From: Edaphocola aurantiacus
Lineage (GTDB): Bacteria; Bacteroidota; Bacteroidia; Chitinophagales; Chitinophagaceae
DNA: 64,000 bases
Direction of reading: 5' to 3'
Assembly: GCF_019797745.1 (NCBI RefSeq)
Contig: NZ_VOSI01000001.1
Span: forward strand, 494,928-558,927
Of the stretch, positions 17,058-25,792 are shown one piece after another (within the stretch, counting starts at the first letter, position 1; every line of letters begins with the position of its first letter). Position numbers and translations under genes: made by a program. Under the pieces are notes generated by a model that was not told where the DNA came from, searched no databases, and saw nothing but the letters and a program-made list of their open reading frames with translations.

Positions 17058-17106
17058 ATATATAAACTGTCTGCGAAATTACGATTAATATTAATAACAG
17101 CGAAAA

Positions 17107-17137
17107 GATGTTGCGCGGCCTGCGGCCGCGCAACATC
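17107..17137. repeat. GC-rich 14-bp inverted repeat between lepA and the DUF3109 gene
   Basis: Arms 17107-17120 and 17124-17137 are perfect reverse complements around TGC, including GCGGCCGC. No T-run follows on either strand and it lies upstream of two divergent genes, so it is not an ordinary terminator. It could be an operator or a small repeat element. Confidence 0.6.
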
Positions 17138-17166
17138 GCAGGCATATTCCATTCCGAAAATAGTCA

Positions 17167-17191
17167 TATCTTTGTCATCTAATTATTTTTG
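17167..17191 (+). promoter_or_regulatory. Two -7 boxes before the DUF3109 gene
   Basis: TATCTTTG (17167-17174) and TATTTTTG (17184-17191) both match TAnnTTTG exactly. The first gives a leader of roughly 14 nt to the TTG start; the second would start transcription almost at the codon. Confidence 0.5.
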
Positions 17192-17193
17192 CT

Positions 17194-17787
17194 TTGGTAT
17201 CTATAGAAGACATCCTGATCAGTGATGACATTTTCGACAAAAAATTTGTCTGCGACCTGAACAAATGTAAAGGTGGCTGTTGTGTAGAAGGTGATGCCGG
17301 GGCCCCGATTACCCGCGATGAGGCGAACCTTATCGAAGACCTCTACCCTATTCTGAAACCCTATCTGACTCCGGCAGCCATCGAGCTGATCGAGGAAGAC
17401 GGTGCCTATACTTTCGATGACGAGTTTGATATCGTTACCCCTACCATTAATGGCGGCATCTGCGTATACGGTTATTATGACCAGAATGGCATGGTGAAAT
17501 GCGCTATTGAACAAGCCTATTATGACGGAAAAACCGATTATAAAAAGCCAATCAGCTGTCACCTGTTTCCAATCCGTGTGGTAGAAAACGAAAATTTCCA
17601 TGCGCTCAATTACGAGCCGCAACCTTCTTTATGCAGTCCTGCCTGTACTTTGGGCGAATCATTGAAAGTACCTGTATACAAATTCCTAAAAGAGCCCCTG
17701 ATCCGGAAATACGGTGAGGAATTCTATGAAGACCTGGAATACACTGCAGAGGAATACTATAATAATAAAAATAATCCACAAGCTTAA
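17194..17787 (+). CDS. DUF3109 cysteine-cluster protein
   Basis: 197-aa cytoplasmic protein of a conserved Bacteroidota family with unknown function. Its cysteines are clustered: CDLNKCKGGCC near residues 20-30, then Cys in GGICVYG, VKCAIE, SCHLFP and LCSPAC. The pattern resembles YkgJ-type zinc- or iron-chelating proteins, so metal or Fe-S binding is likely but unproven. TTG at 17194 is the start, since the conserved N-terminus (SIEDILISDDIFDKKFVCD) begins immediately after it and no ATG is available. It ends at a short hairpin (17791-17814). Confidence 0.85.
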   Translation: MVSIEDILISDDIFDKKFVCDLNKCKGGCCVEGDAGAPITRDEANLIEDLYPILKPYLTPAAIELIEEDGAYTFDDEFDIVTPTINGGICVYGYYDQNGMVKCAIEQAYYDGKTDYKKPISCHLFPIRVVENENFHALNYEPQPSLCSPACTLGESLKVPVYKFLKEPLIRKYGEEFYEDLEYTAEEYYNNKNNPQA

Positions 17788-17790
17788 TAC

Positions 17791-17814
17791 AAGCGCTGCC
17801 CTTGTGCAGCGCTT
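17791..17814 (+). terminator. Terminator after the DUF3109 gene
   Basis: 9-bp stem (17791-17799 with 17806-17814), loop of 6, followed by a poor T-run (TTTCTATTT). The rest of the stretch to 18008 holds an imperfect dyad near 17871-17889 and the promoter of the next operon; no gene is seen. Confidence 0.6.
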
Positions 17815-17973
17815 TCTATTTATAATCCTTATATGCCTATAGAAGGGCAAAAACGTTAAAATCCTCGCTATCAGTATCGTTTTACGGTACTAATCCCGAA
17901 ATTTGTTTATTGAAAATCAATACCTGAAGGGCAAAAGATGACAAATATTATCTTTTATCTAGTGTAATGGCTT

Positions 17974-17981
17974 TACATTTG
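17974..17981 (+). promoter_or_regulatory. -7 box TACATTTG of the sulfur operon
   Basis: Exact TAnnTTTG match 27 bases before the ATG at 18009. It lies downstream of an in-frame ATG at 17967, which is therefore unlikely to be the start. Confidence 0.65.
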
Positions 17982-18008
17982 TCATACCAATTCTCAAAAT
18001 TACAAGCA

Positions 18009-19418
18009 ATGAAAATAGAACAGATTTATACCGGCTGCCTGGCACAGGGAGCATATTATATTGTTTCTGAAGGTGAGGCCGCAATCATCGACCCGCTGAG
18101 AGAGATCAAACCTTATACAGACCGCCTTGCGAAAGACGGTGTAGCCTTAAAATATATTTTTGAAACACACTTCCATGCCGACTTCGTTTCGGGTCACCTG
18201 GACCTGAGTAAGGCAACAGGAGCCTCTATCGTATACGGACCTACGGCACAGCCGGCTTTTGAATCCACTGTAGCAACAGACGGACAGGTATTTAATATCG
18301 GTAAGGTAACGATTACGGCATTACATACTCCTGGTCATACGATGGAAAGCACAACCTACCTCTTAAAAGATGAGAGCGGTAAGGATGTGGCTATTTTCAG
18401 CGGAGATACGCTGTTTTTAGGCGATGTAGGCCGTCCTGATCTGGCGCAGAAAGCAGCCAGCATGACACAGGAAGACCTGGCCGGAATGCTCTATGATAGC
18501 CTGACCCAAAAGATCATGCCTTTAGCAGATGATGTTACGGTATACCCCGCACATGGTGCTGGCTCTGCCTGTGGTAAAAACATGCAGAAAGAAACGGTAG
18601 ATACCCTGGGCAACCAAAAAAGAACAAACTATGCGCTTAATCAACCCGATAAAGCGAGCTTTATACAAGCAGTAACAGAAGGACTGTCTGCACCTCCGGG
18701 ATATTTCGGCATGAATGTGGCGATGAATAAACTGGGTTATGAAAGCTTTGATGCCGTTATGGCGAAAGGTAAAACAGCACTCTCTCCTAATGCTTTTGAA
18801 AGTGCAGCAGAAGAAACTGGCGCACTGATACTGGATACGCGAAACAGCGGCGCATTCAGCCAGGGCTTTATCCCGAACTCAATCAACATAGGCCTGAAAG
18901 GCGATTTCGCGCCCTGGGTTGGTGCGATGATCGTGGATGTAAAACAACCTTTACTGCTGGTAGTAGAAGATGATACTATTGAAGAAACAATTACGCGCCT
19001 GAGCCGTGTAGGATTTGACAATGTGATCGGCTACCTGGATGGCGGACTGGAAACATGGAAGCAGGAAGGTAAAGAAACGGATACTGTAGATCGCATTACT
19101 GCTGCTGATTTTGCAGCACGCATAAATGAACAATCAACGATCATTGATGTACGCAAGGATGGCGAATACGCTGCTGAGCATGTGGATGGTGCATACCATC
19201 GTCCGCTGGCGCTGATCAATGACTGGATCAAGGATGTAAACCCTGAGGAGCACTTCTTTGTACACTGCGCCGGTGGTTACCGCAGCATGATCGCTGCCAG
19301 CATTTTACAGGCCCGTGGTTACCGTAACTTCAGTGAAGTAGATGGCGGATACAATGCTATTGCAAAAACGGAAGTACCTAAAACGGATTTTGTTTGCCAG
19401 ACTAAAGTACTGAAATAA
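18009..19418 (+). CDS. Metallo-beta-lactamase fold / tandem rhodanese protein (persulfide dioxygenase-sulfurtransferase type)
   Basis: 469 aa. Residues 1 to about 235 are a metallo-beta-lactamase domain like ETHE1/CstB persulfide dioxygenases: metal motif THFHADFVSGH (about 52-62), HTPGHTMES and FSGDTLF. Two rhodanese domains follow. In the first (about 265-355) the active-site Cys position reads LLVVEDDT, so it is probably inactive; the second (about 365-455) has the active Cys in FVHCAGGYRSM. By family this oxidises or transfers sulfane sulfur from persulfides. It heads a four-gene operon; the next ATG is 2 bases after its stop. Confidence 0.9.
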   Translation: MKIEQIYTGCLAQGAYYIVSEGEAAIIDPLREIKPYTDRLAKDGVALKYIFETHFHADFVSGHLDLSKATGASIVYGPTAQPAFESTVATDGQVFNIGKVTITALHTPGHTMESTTYLLKDESGKDVAIFSGDTLFLGDVGRPDLAQKAASMTQEDLAGMLYDSLTQKIMPLADDVTVYPAHGAGSACGKNMQKETVDTLGNQKRTNYALNQPDKASFIQAVTEGLSAPPGYFGMNVAMNKLGYESFDAVMAKGKTALSPNAFESAAEETGALILDTRNSGAFSQGFIPNSINIGLKGDFAPWVGAMIVDVKQPLLLVVEDDTIEETITRLSRVGFDNVIGYLDGGLETWKQEGKETDTVDRITAADFAARINEQSTIIDVRKDGEYAAEHVDGAYHRPLALINDWIKDVNPEEHFFVHCAGGYRSMIAASILQARGYRNFSEVDGGYNAIAKTEVPKTDFVCQTKVLK

Positions 19419-19420
19419 TC

Positions 19421-20029
19421 ATGGAACAGGATCAAAACAAACACCTGGATGCAAACTATTGGAATAACCGATGGGAGCAAGGTACATCTGGATGGGATAT
19501 AGGATATGCATCGCCTGCCATTGTAGAATATATGCAACAATATCCGGATAAGGATGCTGCCATACTGATCCCGGGCTGTGGCAATGCCTATGAGGCAAAA
19601 GCTTTACTGGATATGGGTTTTAGCAATATTACCCTGATCGATATTGCCCCTCTTGCAGTGGAGCAGTTGCGCTCCCGTTACAGCAATGAGCCAAGGATTA
19701 ATATTCTTCATCAGGATTTTTTCACGCTGAATGGGCAGTTTGATCTGATCATCGAACAGACTTTTTTCTGTGCACTGAATCCTGAATTACGCCCTGACTA
19801 TATTACCAAAACATATTCCCTGCTTGCGCCGGGAGGAAGGATAATCGGACTACTTTTTGACACGGAGTTCGAGAAACAAGGCCCTCCTTTCGGTGGGTTT
19901 AAACCGGAGTACGACGCATTATTTGCACCATATTACATGGTACATACGATGGAGCGCTGCACCAACAGCATTCCTCCGAGAGCGGGTACTGAATTATTCA
20001 TCAACCTGCAAAAGAAAACACATGAATAA
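19421..20029 (+). CDS. TPMT-family thiol/thiopurine S-methyltransferase
   Basis: 202-aa SAM-dependent methyltransferase. The N-terminal YWNNRWEQGTSGWDIG and SAM motif AAILIPGCGNAYEAKALLDMGF (about residues 44-65, family motif I), then FFCALNPELRPDY and GPPFGG, match the thiopurine S-methyltransferase family. Plant and bacterial members methylate halide, bisulfide or selenium compounds. In an operon for sulfane sulfur, methylation of sulfide or thiols is a reasonable inference. Its last 8 bases overlap the start of the next gene. Confidence 0.87.
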   Translation: MEQDQNKHLDANYWNNRWEQGTSGWDIGYASPAIVEYMQQYPDKDAAILIPGCGNAYEAKALLDMGFSNITLIDIAPLAVEQLRSRYSNEPRINILHQDFFTLNGQFDLIIEQTFFCALNPELRPDYITKTYSLLAPGGRIIGLLFDTEFEKQGPPFGGFKPEYDALFAPYYMVHTMERCTNSIPPRAGTELFINLQKKTHE

Positions 20030-20231
20030 ACCATTGCTTTTCGGCTGGACCCTGAGAAGGATACTGTACTTTGTACTTGGAACCTGGGCAGCGATACAAT
20101 CCGCGCTGGATCAGCAATGGCTGTTAATGGGTGCTGGACTGTATTTTGTGGCAATGGCCATATTCAGACTGGGATGTGCCGGAAACCAATGCTCTGTTCA
20201 AACTACTAAAAAAGATAATTATGCTGGATAA
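20022..20231 (+). CDS. Small membrane protein with C-x5-C motif, YgaP-membrane-domain-like
   Basis: 69 aa with two hydrophobic segments (about 11-25 and 33-50) followed by GCAGNQCSV. Two membrane helices plus a glycine/cysteine motif resemble DUF2892 proteins such as the membrane part of the rhodanese YgaP. Start ATG 20022 overlaps the methyltransferase stop by 8 bases (ATGAATAA), and its stop overlaps the thioredoxin start by 11 bases. This double overlap in an operon strongly supports translation. The cysteines could exchange sulfur with the neighbouring thioredoxin or rhodanese (inference). Confidence 0.8.
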   Translation: MNKPLLFGWTLRRILYFVLGTWAAIQSALDQQWLLMGAGLYFVAMAIFRLGCAGNQCSVQTTKKDNYAG

Positions 20232-20520
20232 ATTTCAAGAACTGATTAATGATAACAAGCCGGTACTGATCGACTTTTTCGCTACCTGGTGCGGACCGTG
20301 TCAGGCTATGGCTCCGGTACTGGAGCAGGTAAAAGATGCGGTTGGTGAAGGAGCACGAGTAGTCAAGATTGATGTGGACAAATTTCCGCAGATTGCGCAG
20401 GAATACCAGATCAGTAGTGTACCTACATTTATGATCTTCAAAAATGGCCAGTCTGTATGGAGACATAGCGGCACTGCTCCAAAAGCAGAGCTGGTGCGAC
20501 TGTTACAAGCGAATGCCTGA
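20221..20520 (+). CDS. trxA: Thioredoxin
   Basis: 99-aa cytoplasmic thioredoxin with the active site ATWCGPC (Cys about 24 and 27), cis-proline SSVPTFMIF and the DVDKFP strand. ATG 20221 overlaps the preceding gene by 11 bases. As the last gene of the operon it would reduce persulfides or recharge the rhodanese/dioxygenase steps; this is inferred from context. The genome may hold other thioredoxins, so the trxA name is provisional. Confidence 0.93.
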   Translation: MLDKFQELINDNKPVLIDFFATWCGPCQAMAPVLEQVKDAVGEGARVVKIDVDKFPQIAQEYQISSVPTFMIFKNGQSVWRHSGTAPKAELVRLLQANA

Positions 20521-20537
20521 TCTTAATTTTATAAAAT

Positions 20538-20568
20538 AAAAAGCGCGCAGTTATACTGCGCGCTTTTT
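20538..20568. terminator. Bidirectional terminator between thioredoxin and nnr
   Basis: 13-bp stem (20538-20550 with 20556-20568) with a 5-base loop; A-run on the left, T-run on the right. Confidence 0.85.
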
Positions 20569-20590
20569 TTATGTGTATGATAACAATGAT

Positions 20591-22102
20591 TTATCCTCTG
20601 GGATGCAGTTCCATTAAGGCTTTGGGCAGATAGGCGATCAGATCTCCGGCAATCAGGCTTTCCATACCCAGATCGCGGCGGGCCAGGTCTCCGGCATGTC
20701 CATGCAGCCATACACCCATCATCGCGGCCTCTTCAGCACTGTAGTCCTGGGCCAGCAAACCGGCAATAATGCCAGAAAGCACATCTCCGCTTCCGGCTGT
20801 AGCCATACCGGGATTACCACTACTGTTGAAGTATGTACGGCCATCGGGCAATACAATTGCTGTATGTGCACCTTTAATAATCACGATCAGTTTATATTGC
20901 TGGGCAAACATCCTGGTACGATACCATTTATCAAAATCATTATCCCAGCTGCCGATCAGCCGCTCCAGCTCTTTGGGATGCGGGGTAAGGATACTGTAAT
21001 CCGGCACAGAACCGAGTAACTGAGGGTGCATAGAAAGAATGTTCAATCCATCAGCATCAATGACCAATGGCGGCATTACCGCATACTCATCTCGCAGCCA
21101 TTTAGCAAGCGCAGCTACCGTTTCATGCTCCTGCCCTATACCCATACCAATGGCAATGGCAGCATACTTTTTGGCCCGGGGCAGATCGGTAATGCAATCC
21201 AGTGCAGGATCTGTGAGCACCATAGCTTCGGGAAAAGCTGTCTGCATAATGCCATAACCACATTGTGGTGTATAGGCGGTAACCAGTCCACAACCCGCAC
21301 GCAGTGCAGCTTTACTACTCAGTACAATGGAGCCAATTTTCCCATAGCTTCCTCCCGCAACAAGCACATGCCCATATGTGCCTTTATGACTAAAATGCTC
21401 CCTGGACTTCCAGTGTTGCTGTAGCATAGCAGGACTGATATACTCATACGGTAGCTCTTCGCGGTTCACCGCATCTCCCGAAAGTTGTATATCGACGACT
21501 TTCATAGCCCCTACACGTTCCTGGTTTTCGGGAAACAGTAAAGCTATTTTGGGAGCATGAAAAGTGTATGTATAATCAGCATGCACAACCGGGGCAGTCT
21601 CCGGCGTATGCTCATCGGTCAGTAAGCCGGAAGGCAGGTCTACCGCAACGATCGTTGCTGCGGTATTGATCATATCGATCAATGGTTGCCAGTCGGAGTC
21701 CAGTGTATGCTGCAGGCCGTAGCCGAAGAGGCAGTCAACCAGGATGGCTACATCCGGTATGCGCCAGCGATCCTGCTTGCGAAAGAAATGTATAGGTATG
21801 GCCAGGTCGCTGAGCAGCTTCTGGTTATGAAAATTATCTTTGGAGTACTTGTTGTCTTCCAGCAGGTAGACCAATACTTTACGTTGGGCTTTGTGCAATA
21901 TCCGGGCTATGGCCAGGCCATCTCCACCGTTATTGCCTTTGCCGCAGATGAGTACAAAGGGCTTCTCCTCAGAAAAGCGCAACAGCAATTTTTTAACTAC
22001 AGCCTGTGCGGCCCGTTCCATCAATTCCCAGGAACTGATTTGCTGCACCTGTACTGTATGCTCATCTACTCTCTTCATTTGTGCTGCAGTATAGATAAAC
22101 AT
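20591..22102 (-). CDS. nnr: Bifunctional NAD(P)H-hydrate epimerase / ADP-dependent NAD(P)HX dehydratase
   Basis: Repairs hydrated NADH and NADPH. 503 aa. The N-terminal YjeF_N epimerase domain (1 to about 215) contains CGKGNNGGDGLAIAR; the C-terminal ribokinase-like dehydratase (about 225-495) contains VAGGSYGKIGSIVLS, VIDADGLN, LTPHPKELERL and the nucleotide-site GNPGMATAGSGDVLSG. Unlike most genes here it has a strong Shine-Dalgarno: AGGAGG at 22108-22113 (minus strand), 5 bases before the ATG. A -7 box lies 20 bases upstream of the start. It is convergent with the sulfur operon. Confidence 0.95.
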   Translation of the reverse strand: MFIYTAAQMKRVDEHTVQVQQISSWELMERAAQAVVKKLLLRFSEEKPFVLICGKGNNGGDGLAIARILHKAQRKVLVYLLEDNKYSKDNFHNQKLLSDLAIPIHFFRKQDRWRIPDVAILVDCLFGYGLQHTLDSDWQPLIDMINTAATIVAVDLPSGLLTDEHTPETAPVVHADYTYTFHAPKIALLFPENQERVGAMKVVDIQLSGDAVNREELPYEYISPAMLQQHWKSREHFSHKGTYGHVLVAGGSYGKIGSIVLSSKAALRAGCGLVTAYTPQCGYGIMQTAFPEAMVLTDPALDCITDLPRAKKYAAIAIGMGIGQEHETVAALAKWLRDEYAVMPPLVIDADGLNILSMHPQLLGSVPDYSILTPHPKELERLIGSWDNDFDKWYRTRMFAQQYKLIVIIKGAHTAIVLPDGRTYFNSSGNPGMATAGSGDVLSGIIAGLLAQDYSAEEAAMMGVWLHGHAGDLARRDLGMESLIAGDLIAYLPKALMELHPRG

Positions 22103-22117
22103 CTCCCCCTCCTTTTT
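22103..22117 (-). promoter_or_regulatory. Strong Shine-Dalgarno of nnr
   Basis: AGGAGGGGGAG directly precedes the ATG. This is a perfect anti-SD match, rare in Bacteroidota genes. Confidence 0.6.
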
Positions 22118-22121
22118 ACTA

Positions 22122-22129
22122 CAAAATTA
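22122..22129 (-). promoter_or_regulatory. -7 box TAATTTTG of nnr
   Basis: Exact TAnnTTTG match 20 bases before the nnr ATG, leaving just room for the Shine-Dalgarno. Confidence 0.6.
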
Positions 22130-22144
22130 CGGTAGATACTGCAT

Positions 22145-22175
22145 AAAAAAGCGCGGGGAATATACCCCGCGCTTT
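22145..22175 (-). terminator. Terminator of the C1 peptidase gene
   Basis: 11-bp GC-rich stem (22148-22158 with 22165-22175) and a 6-base loop. On the minus strand the stem runs into six U. Confidence 0.85.
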
Positions 22176-22196
22176 ACATAATTTATGACCACCTGA

Positions 22197-23393
22197 TTAA
22201 GGTTGTACTTTTTGCATAATAGATGCCGGTACACCTTTTTTATTCAGCAGAATGCTGGTGGTTTTATACTGTACATATGCTTTGGATACGTGCAGGAACC
22301 CTTTATAATCGTTATCCTCACCCCATGAGTTTTTCACGATATAGTACTCTTTACCGTTCTGATCTTTAGACATACCTACGATGTGCATACCATGATCATC
22401 AGTTGTTGCCTGGTTGTCCAGTCCTTGCTGACGCAGTTCAGGAGTGATCTCCATTTCTTTTTTTACGGTAGCGAACAAAGCTTCTTTATCTTCTTTTTTC
22501 ATACGCTTAGCATCCATGAACTGTGCACTGTCCGGAACGAATGCAACACCATTAGGCCAGCTGAAGTAAGGCTCTGATACATCTGCACCCCATGCAATGG
22601 TATAACCGCTTTTCAGTGCGTTATCGATCACAGCAGTCATGTCTGTCATAGGAATGTTGTTGATCCACTGGAAAGACCAGTTATCCGGAACCATCATCAT
22701 TGCTTTTTCCCAGTACGGGGTATTGGTCTGAGAGATGAATTCGATATAATCATTAGCGTTCAGTCCTACTACTTCGTTTGCGAAGGTTTTCGGAGTGTAT
22801 GATTTACCCTCGTAAGTGAATGTTTGTGGTACCGCACCCAGGTAACCGTCTAAGGCGCTGCTTACCACGTTTTTCCATACCGGAGAGATTGTACCGTTTT
22901 TATTTGCTACCACACCTTTCAGGATACCTTCAATTACCGCTTGCATTTCACCGAAATTGTTGCGGGTAGCACCGTTCTGTAAACCGGAATACGCCTCTTT
23001 AGGCATAGCACCGTATTTACCATACAGGTGTATCACATCATGCGCTTCACCGCCATCGCCCCAACCGATGTTACCGCTCATGCGTACATAGGTTTCCGCT
23101 TTATCTTCATATTGTTTTCTGGCGTGGAAGATTTTAGACAATTGTACCGGCTTGCGACCTGCTTTGATCATTTCTGATTCCAGGAAAGAACCTGTGGAAT
23201 AACTCCAGCAAGTACCTGAACTACCCTGGTTTTCTACAGGAGTACGATCCAGATTGATAACATCTGTAAATTTATACGCTTTCTTTTTGGCGTCGATCTT
23301 TGTACCGCTAGCTGTTTTTACCAGATTGTCCTGTGCCTGTGCAACTTGCATCATGCAAGCAATAGCTACAATGCTTAATGTGATTTTTTTCAT
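22197..23393 (-). CDS. Secreted C1-family cysteine peptidase (aminopeptidase C / bleomycin hydrolase type)
   Basis: 398-aa papain-fold peptidase. A signal peptide (1 to about 20, ending VAQA-Q) sends it out of the cytoplasm, unlike classical cytosolic bleomycin hydrolase. The catalytic triad is visible: Cys62 in QGSSGTCWSYS, His in DDHGMHIVG and Asn in VKNSWGEDNDYKGF. It probably trims peptides in the periplasm or outside. It is monocistronic, with a promoter at 23426-23433 and its own terminator. Confidence 0.92.
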   Translation of the reverse strand: MKKITLSIVAIACMMQVAQAQDNLVKTASGTKIDAKKKAYKFTDVINLDRTPVENQGSSGTCWSYSTGSFLESEMIKAGRKPVQLSKIFHARKQYEDKAETYVRMSGNIGWGDGGEAHDVIHLYGKYGAMPKEAYSGLQNGATRNNFGEMQAVIEGILKGVVANKNGTISPVWKNVVSSALDGYLGAVPQTFTYEGKSYTPKTFANEVVGLNANDYIEFISQTNTPYWEKAMMMVPDNWSFQWINNIPMTDMTAVIDNALKSGYTIAWGADVSEPYFSWPNGVAFVPDSAQFMDAKRMKKEDKEALFATVKKEMEITPELRQQGLDNQATTDDHGMHIVGMSKDQNGKEYYIVKNSWGEDNDYKGFLHVSKAYVQYKTTSILLNKKGVPASIMQKVQP

Positions 23394-23425
23394 TATAAAA
23401 ATTAAATAATTGCAATTTTAGCCAA

Positions 23426-23433
23426 CAAATATA
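23426..23433 (-). promoter_or_regulatory. -7 box TATATTTG of the C1 peptidase
   Basis: Exact TAnnTTTG match 33 bases before the start codon. Confidence 0.6.
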
Positions 23434-23512
23434 GTTAATATAAAAACAATATGCTTGCGGGTATCCACATCATTGAATAACTTTATTTTTCATGACTAAT
23501 CTCCCATAAACT

Positions 23513-24400
23513 ATGGCAAAAGTGATACTGGCCGGCGGATCCGGATTTATAGGCCATTACCTCAAAAAGAAATTCACCTCGGAAGGGCACCAGGTATTGA
23601 TTATATCGCGTAACACCTCGGAAGGGCATACCGCCTGGTCTGACCATAAAGCTTTGCTGGAGGCACTGGAGCAGAGCTGGCTGCTGATCAACCTTGCCGG
23701 AAAATCGGTCAACTGCAGGCATACAGAAGCCAATAAAAAGGCGATTCTGGAAAGTCGTACCCGCACAACGGCAACGCTCAATGAGCTGGTACGCCAGTGT
23801 AAGCAGCCACCGCAATTCTGGTTCAATGCCAGTGGTGCAGCCTATTACAAGGCTTCAGAAGATAAGATTATGACCGAAACAGATTATGAACCGGGCACAT
23901 CTTTTATGGCTGAGGTCAGTGAACAGTGGGAGCAGGCCTTATTTGCACATGAAATGTATCATACCAAACGTATTGCGATGCGCACGGCAGTGGTTATGGG
24001 TAAAGGCGGTGGCCCGCTCAAGCCCTTAAGTACCCTGGCAAGACTGGGTCTGGGTGGCACCCAGGGGAGCGGCCGGCAGATGGTGAGCTGGATTCATATT
24101 GAGGACTACTACCAGATCATCCGTTTTCTTGCGAATAAGGGTGATATTGAGGGTCCTATCAACTTTGCGGCTCCGGAGCCCGTCAATAACAGGGTATTTA
24201 TGCAAACGATGCGCCAGGTGGTACATATGCCTGTCGGCCTGCCTGCACCGGGGTTTGCCATAAATATCGGTGCGCGTATTATCGGCACCGAGCCGGAACT
24301 CTTACTGGCCAGCAGCAATGTTATTTCGGAGCGGCTGCAGCATGCCGGATTCCGGTTTAACTACCCCAGCCTTTCCTCTGCGTTAAATAATCTTTTATAG
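23513..24400 (+). CDS. TIGR01777-type NAD-dependent epimerase/dehydratase-like protein
   Basis: 295 aa, extended short-chain dehydrogenase fold. The N-terminal Rossmann motif reads ILAGGSGFIGHYL (about residues 4-16), and LINLAGKSVNCRHTEANKK and WFNASGAAYYK match the YfcH/SulA-like family TIGR01777. The catalytic Y-x-x-x-K of the superfamily is weakly matched by YHTKR, so enzymatic activity is uncertain, as for most of this family. The C-terminal DUF1731-like region ends the protein. It is monocistronic; the next gene is 109 bases on. Confidence 0.87.
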   Translation: MAKVILAGGSGFIGHYLKKKFTSEGHQVLIISRNTSEGHTAWSDHKALLEALEQSWLLINLAGKSVNCRHTEANKKAILESRTRTTATLNELVRQCKQPPQFWFNASGAAYYKASEDKIMTETDYEPGTSFMAEVSEQWEQALFAHEMYHTKRIAMRTAVVMGKGGGPLKPLSTLARLGLGGTQGSGRQMVSWIHIEDYYQIIRFLANKGDIEGPINFAAPEPVNNRVFMQTMRQVVHMPVGLPAPGFAINIGARIIGTEPELLLASSNVISERLQHAGFRFNYPSLSSALNNLL

Positions 24401-24509
24401 TACTTATGTGAACATATGGTCATTTATAGGGTAAGGTGCACACCTTTCAATTGATTTTACTATTTTCGCCAATAGTTTTTTAAAACCGACATAATAAAAT
24501 CAATAACAA

Positions 24510-25739
24510 ATGAGTTCAAAAATTAAAGTAGCCAACCCGGTTGTGGAATTAGACGGTGATGAAATGACCCGGATTATCTGGAAGTTCATCAAGGATAAAC
24601 TGATTTTACCTTACCTGGAAGTTGATATTAAATATTATGACCTGGGTATGGAGCATCGTGATGCTACTGATGATCAGGTAACTGTTGATGCGGCTAATGC
24701 AATTAAAGAATATGGTGTAGGTATTAAATGTGCTACCATTACTCCGGATGAACAACGTGTACAGGAGTTTAACCTGAAGCAAATGTGGAAGTCTCCTAAT
24801 GGAACGATCCGTAACATCCTTGATGGTACTGTATTCCGTGAGCCTATCGTTTGTGAAAACGTTCCGCGCCTGGTTCCGAACTGGACTGCTCCGATCTGTA
24901 TCGGTCGTCACGCATTCGGCGATCAGTACCGCGCTACTGATTTCGTAACTAAAGGTAAAGGTAAACTGACGGTTAAATTTGAAGGTGAAGATGGTACTGT
25001 TCAGGAATATGAAGTATACAACTTCAAAGGTGATGGCGTGGCACTGACTATGTACAACACTGACGAAAGTATCATGGGTTTTGCCCGCTCTTGCTTCAAC
25101 CAGGCATTAAGCAAAAAATGGCCTCTGTACCTGTCTACTAAAAATACAATCCTTAAAAAATATGATGGTCGTTTCAAAGATATCTTTGAAGAGATTTATC
25201 AAAATGAATTCAAAACTCAGTTTGAAGCAGCAGGTATTACTTATGAGCATCGCCTGATCGATGACATGGTTGCTTCTGCTCTGAAATGGAATGGTAACTT
25301 TGTATGGGCTTGTAAAAACTACGACGGTGACGTTCAGTCTGATACCGTAGCTCAAGGTTTCGGTTCTCTGGGTCTGATGACCTCTACACTGGTTACTCCT
25401 GATGGGAAAACCATGGAAGCTGAAGCGGCACACGGTACCGTAACCCGCCACTATCGTGAGCACCAGAAAGGTAACCCTACTTCTACTAACCCGATCGCGT
25501 CTATCTTCGCATGGACCAGAGGTCTGGAGTTCAGAGGTAAACTGGATAACAACCAGGAGCTGATCAACTTCTGTCATGCACTGGAAGCAGTTTGTATCGA
25601 GACTGTAGAAAGCGGTAAAATGACTAAAGATCTGGCTGTATGTATCTATGGTAATAAAGTGAATCACGGTGAGCACTACCTGTACACTGAAGAATTCCTG
25701 GATGCTCTGGATCAAAACCTGAAAGCAAAACTGGCTTAA
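24510..25739 (+). CDS. icd: NADP-dependent isocitrate dehydrogenase (type II, eukaryote-like)
   Basis: Oxidative decarboxylation of isocitrate to 2-oxoglutarate in the TCA cycle, producing NADPH. 409 aa. Motifs are [38 protein letters not shown] and [17 protein letters not shown] of the homodimeric type II family shared with eukaryotic cytosolic/mitochondrial enzymes. Codon choice looks more biased (many GGT, CGT, CTG) than in neighbours, consistent with high expression. It is monocistronic and convergent with a lipoprotein gene. Confidence 0.96.
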   Translation: MSSKIKVANPVVELDGDEMTRIIWKFIKDKLILPYLEVDIKYYDLGMEHRDATDDQVTVDAANAIKEYGVGIKCATITPDEQRVQEFNLKQMWKSPNGTIRNILDGTVFREPIVCENVPRLVPNWTAPICIGRHAFGDQYRATDFVTKGKGKLTVKFEGEDGTVQEYEVYNFKGDGVALTMYNTDESIMGFARSCFNQALSKKWPLYLSTKNTILKKYDGRFKDIFEEIYQNEFKTQFEAAGITYEHRLIDDMVASALKWNGNFVWACKNYDGDVQSDTVAQGFGSLGLMTSTLVTPDGKTMEAEAAHGTVTRHYREHQKGNPTSTNPIASIFAWTRGLEFRGKLDNNQELINFCHALEAVCIETVESGKMTKDLAVCIYGNKVNHGEHYLYTEEFLDALDQNLKAKLA

Positions 25740-25759
25740 TTCAATCCGGTTTTAATCAT

Positions 25760-25790
25760 AAAAAAGGCTCGCAATTTGCGAGCCTTTTTT
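25760..25790. terminator. Bidirectional terminator after icd
   Basis: 15-bp perfect stem (25760-25774 with 25776-25790) with one central unpaired base; A6 and T6 ends. Confidence 0.88.
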
Positions 25791-25792
25791 AC

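Noticed and set aside
17871-17889. AGTATCGT-TTT-ACGGTACT dyad as an operator of the sulfur operon
   Set aside because: It has a mismatch and lies about 85 bases upstream of the -7 box; too weak to call without comparison.
17967-18008. Upstream ATG as start of the metallo-beta-lactamase/rhodanese gene
   Set aside because: It precedes the -7 box at 17974-17981; the conserved N-terminus starts at the ATG at 18009.
25107-25715. 202-codon antisense frame inside icd
   Set aside because: icd is fully conserved and codon-biased; the opposite frame lacks any domain or start signal.
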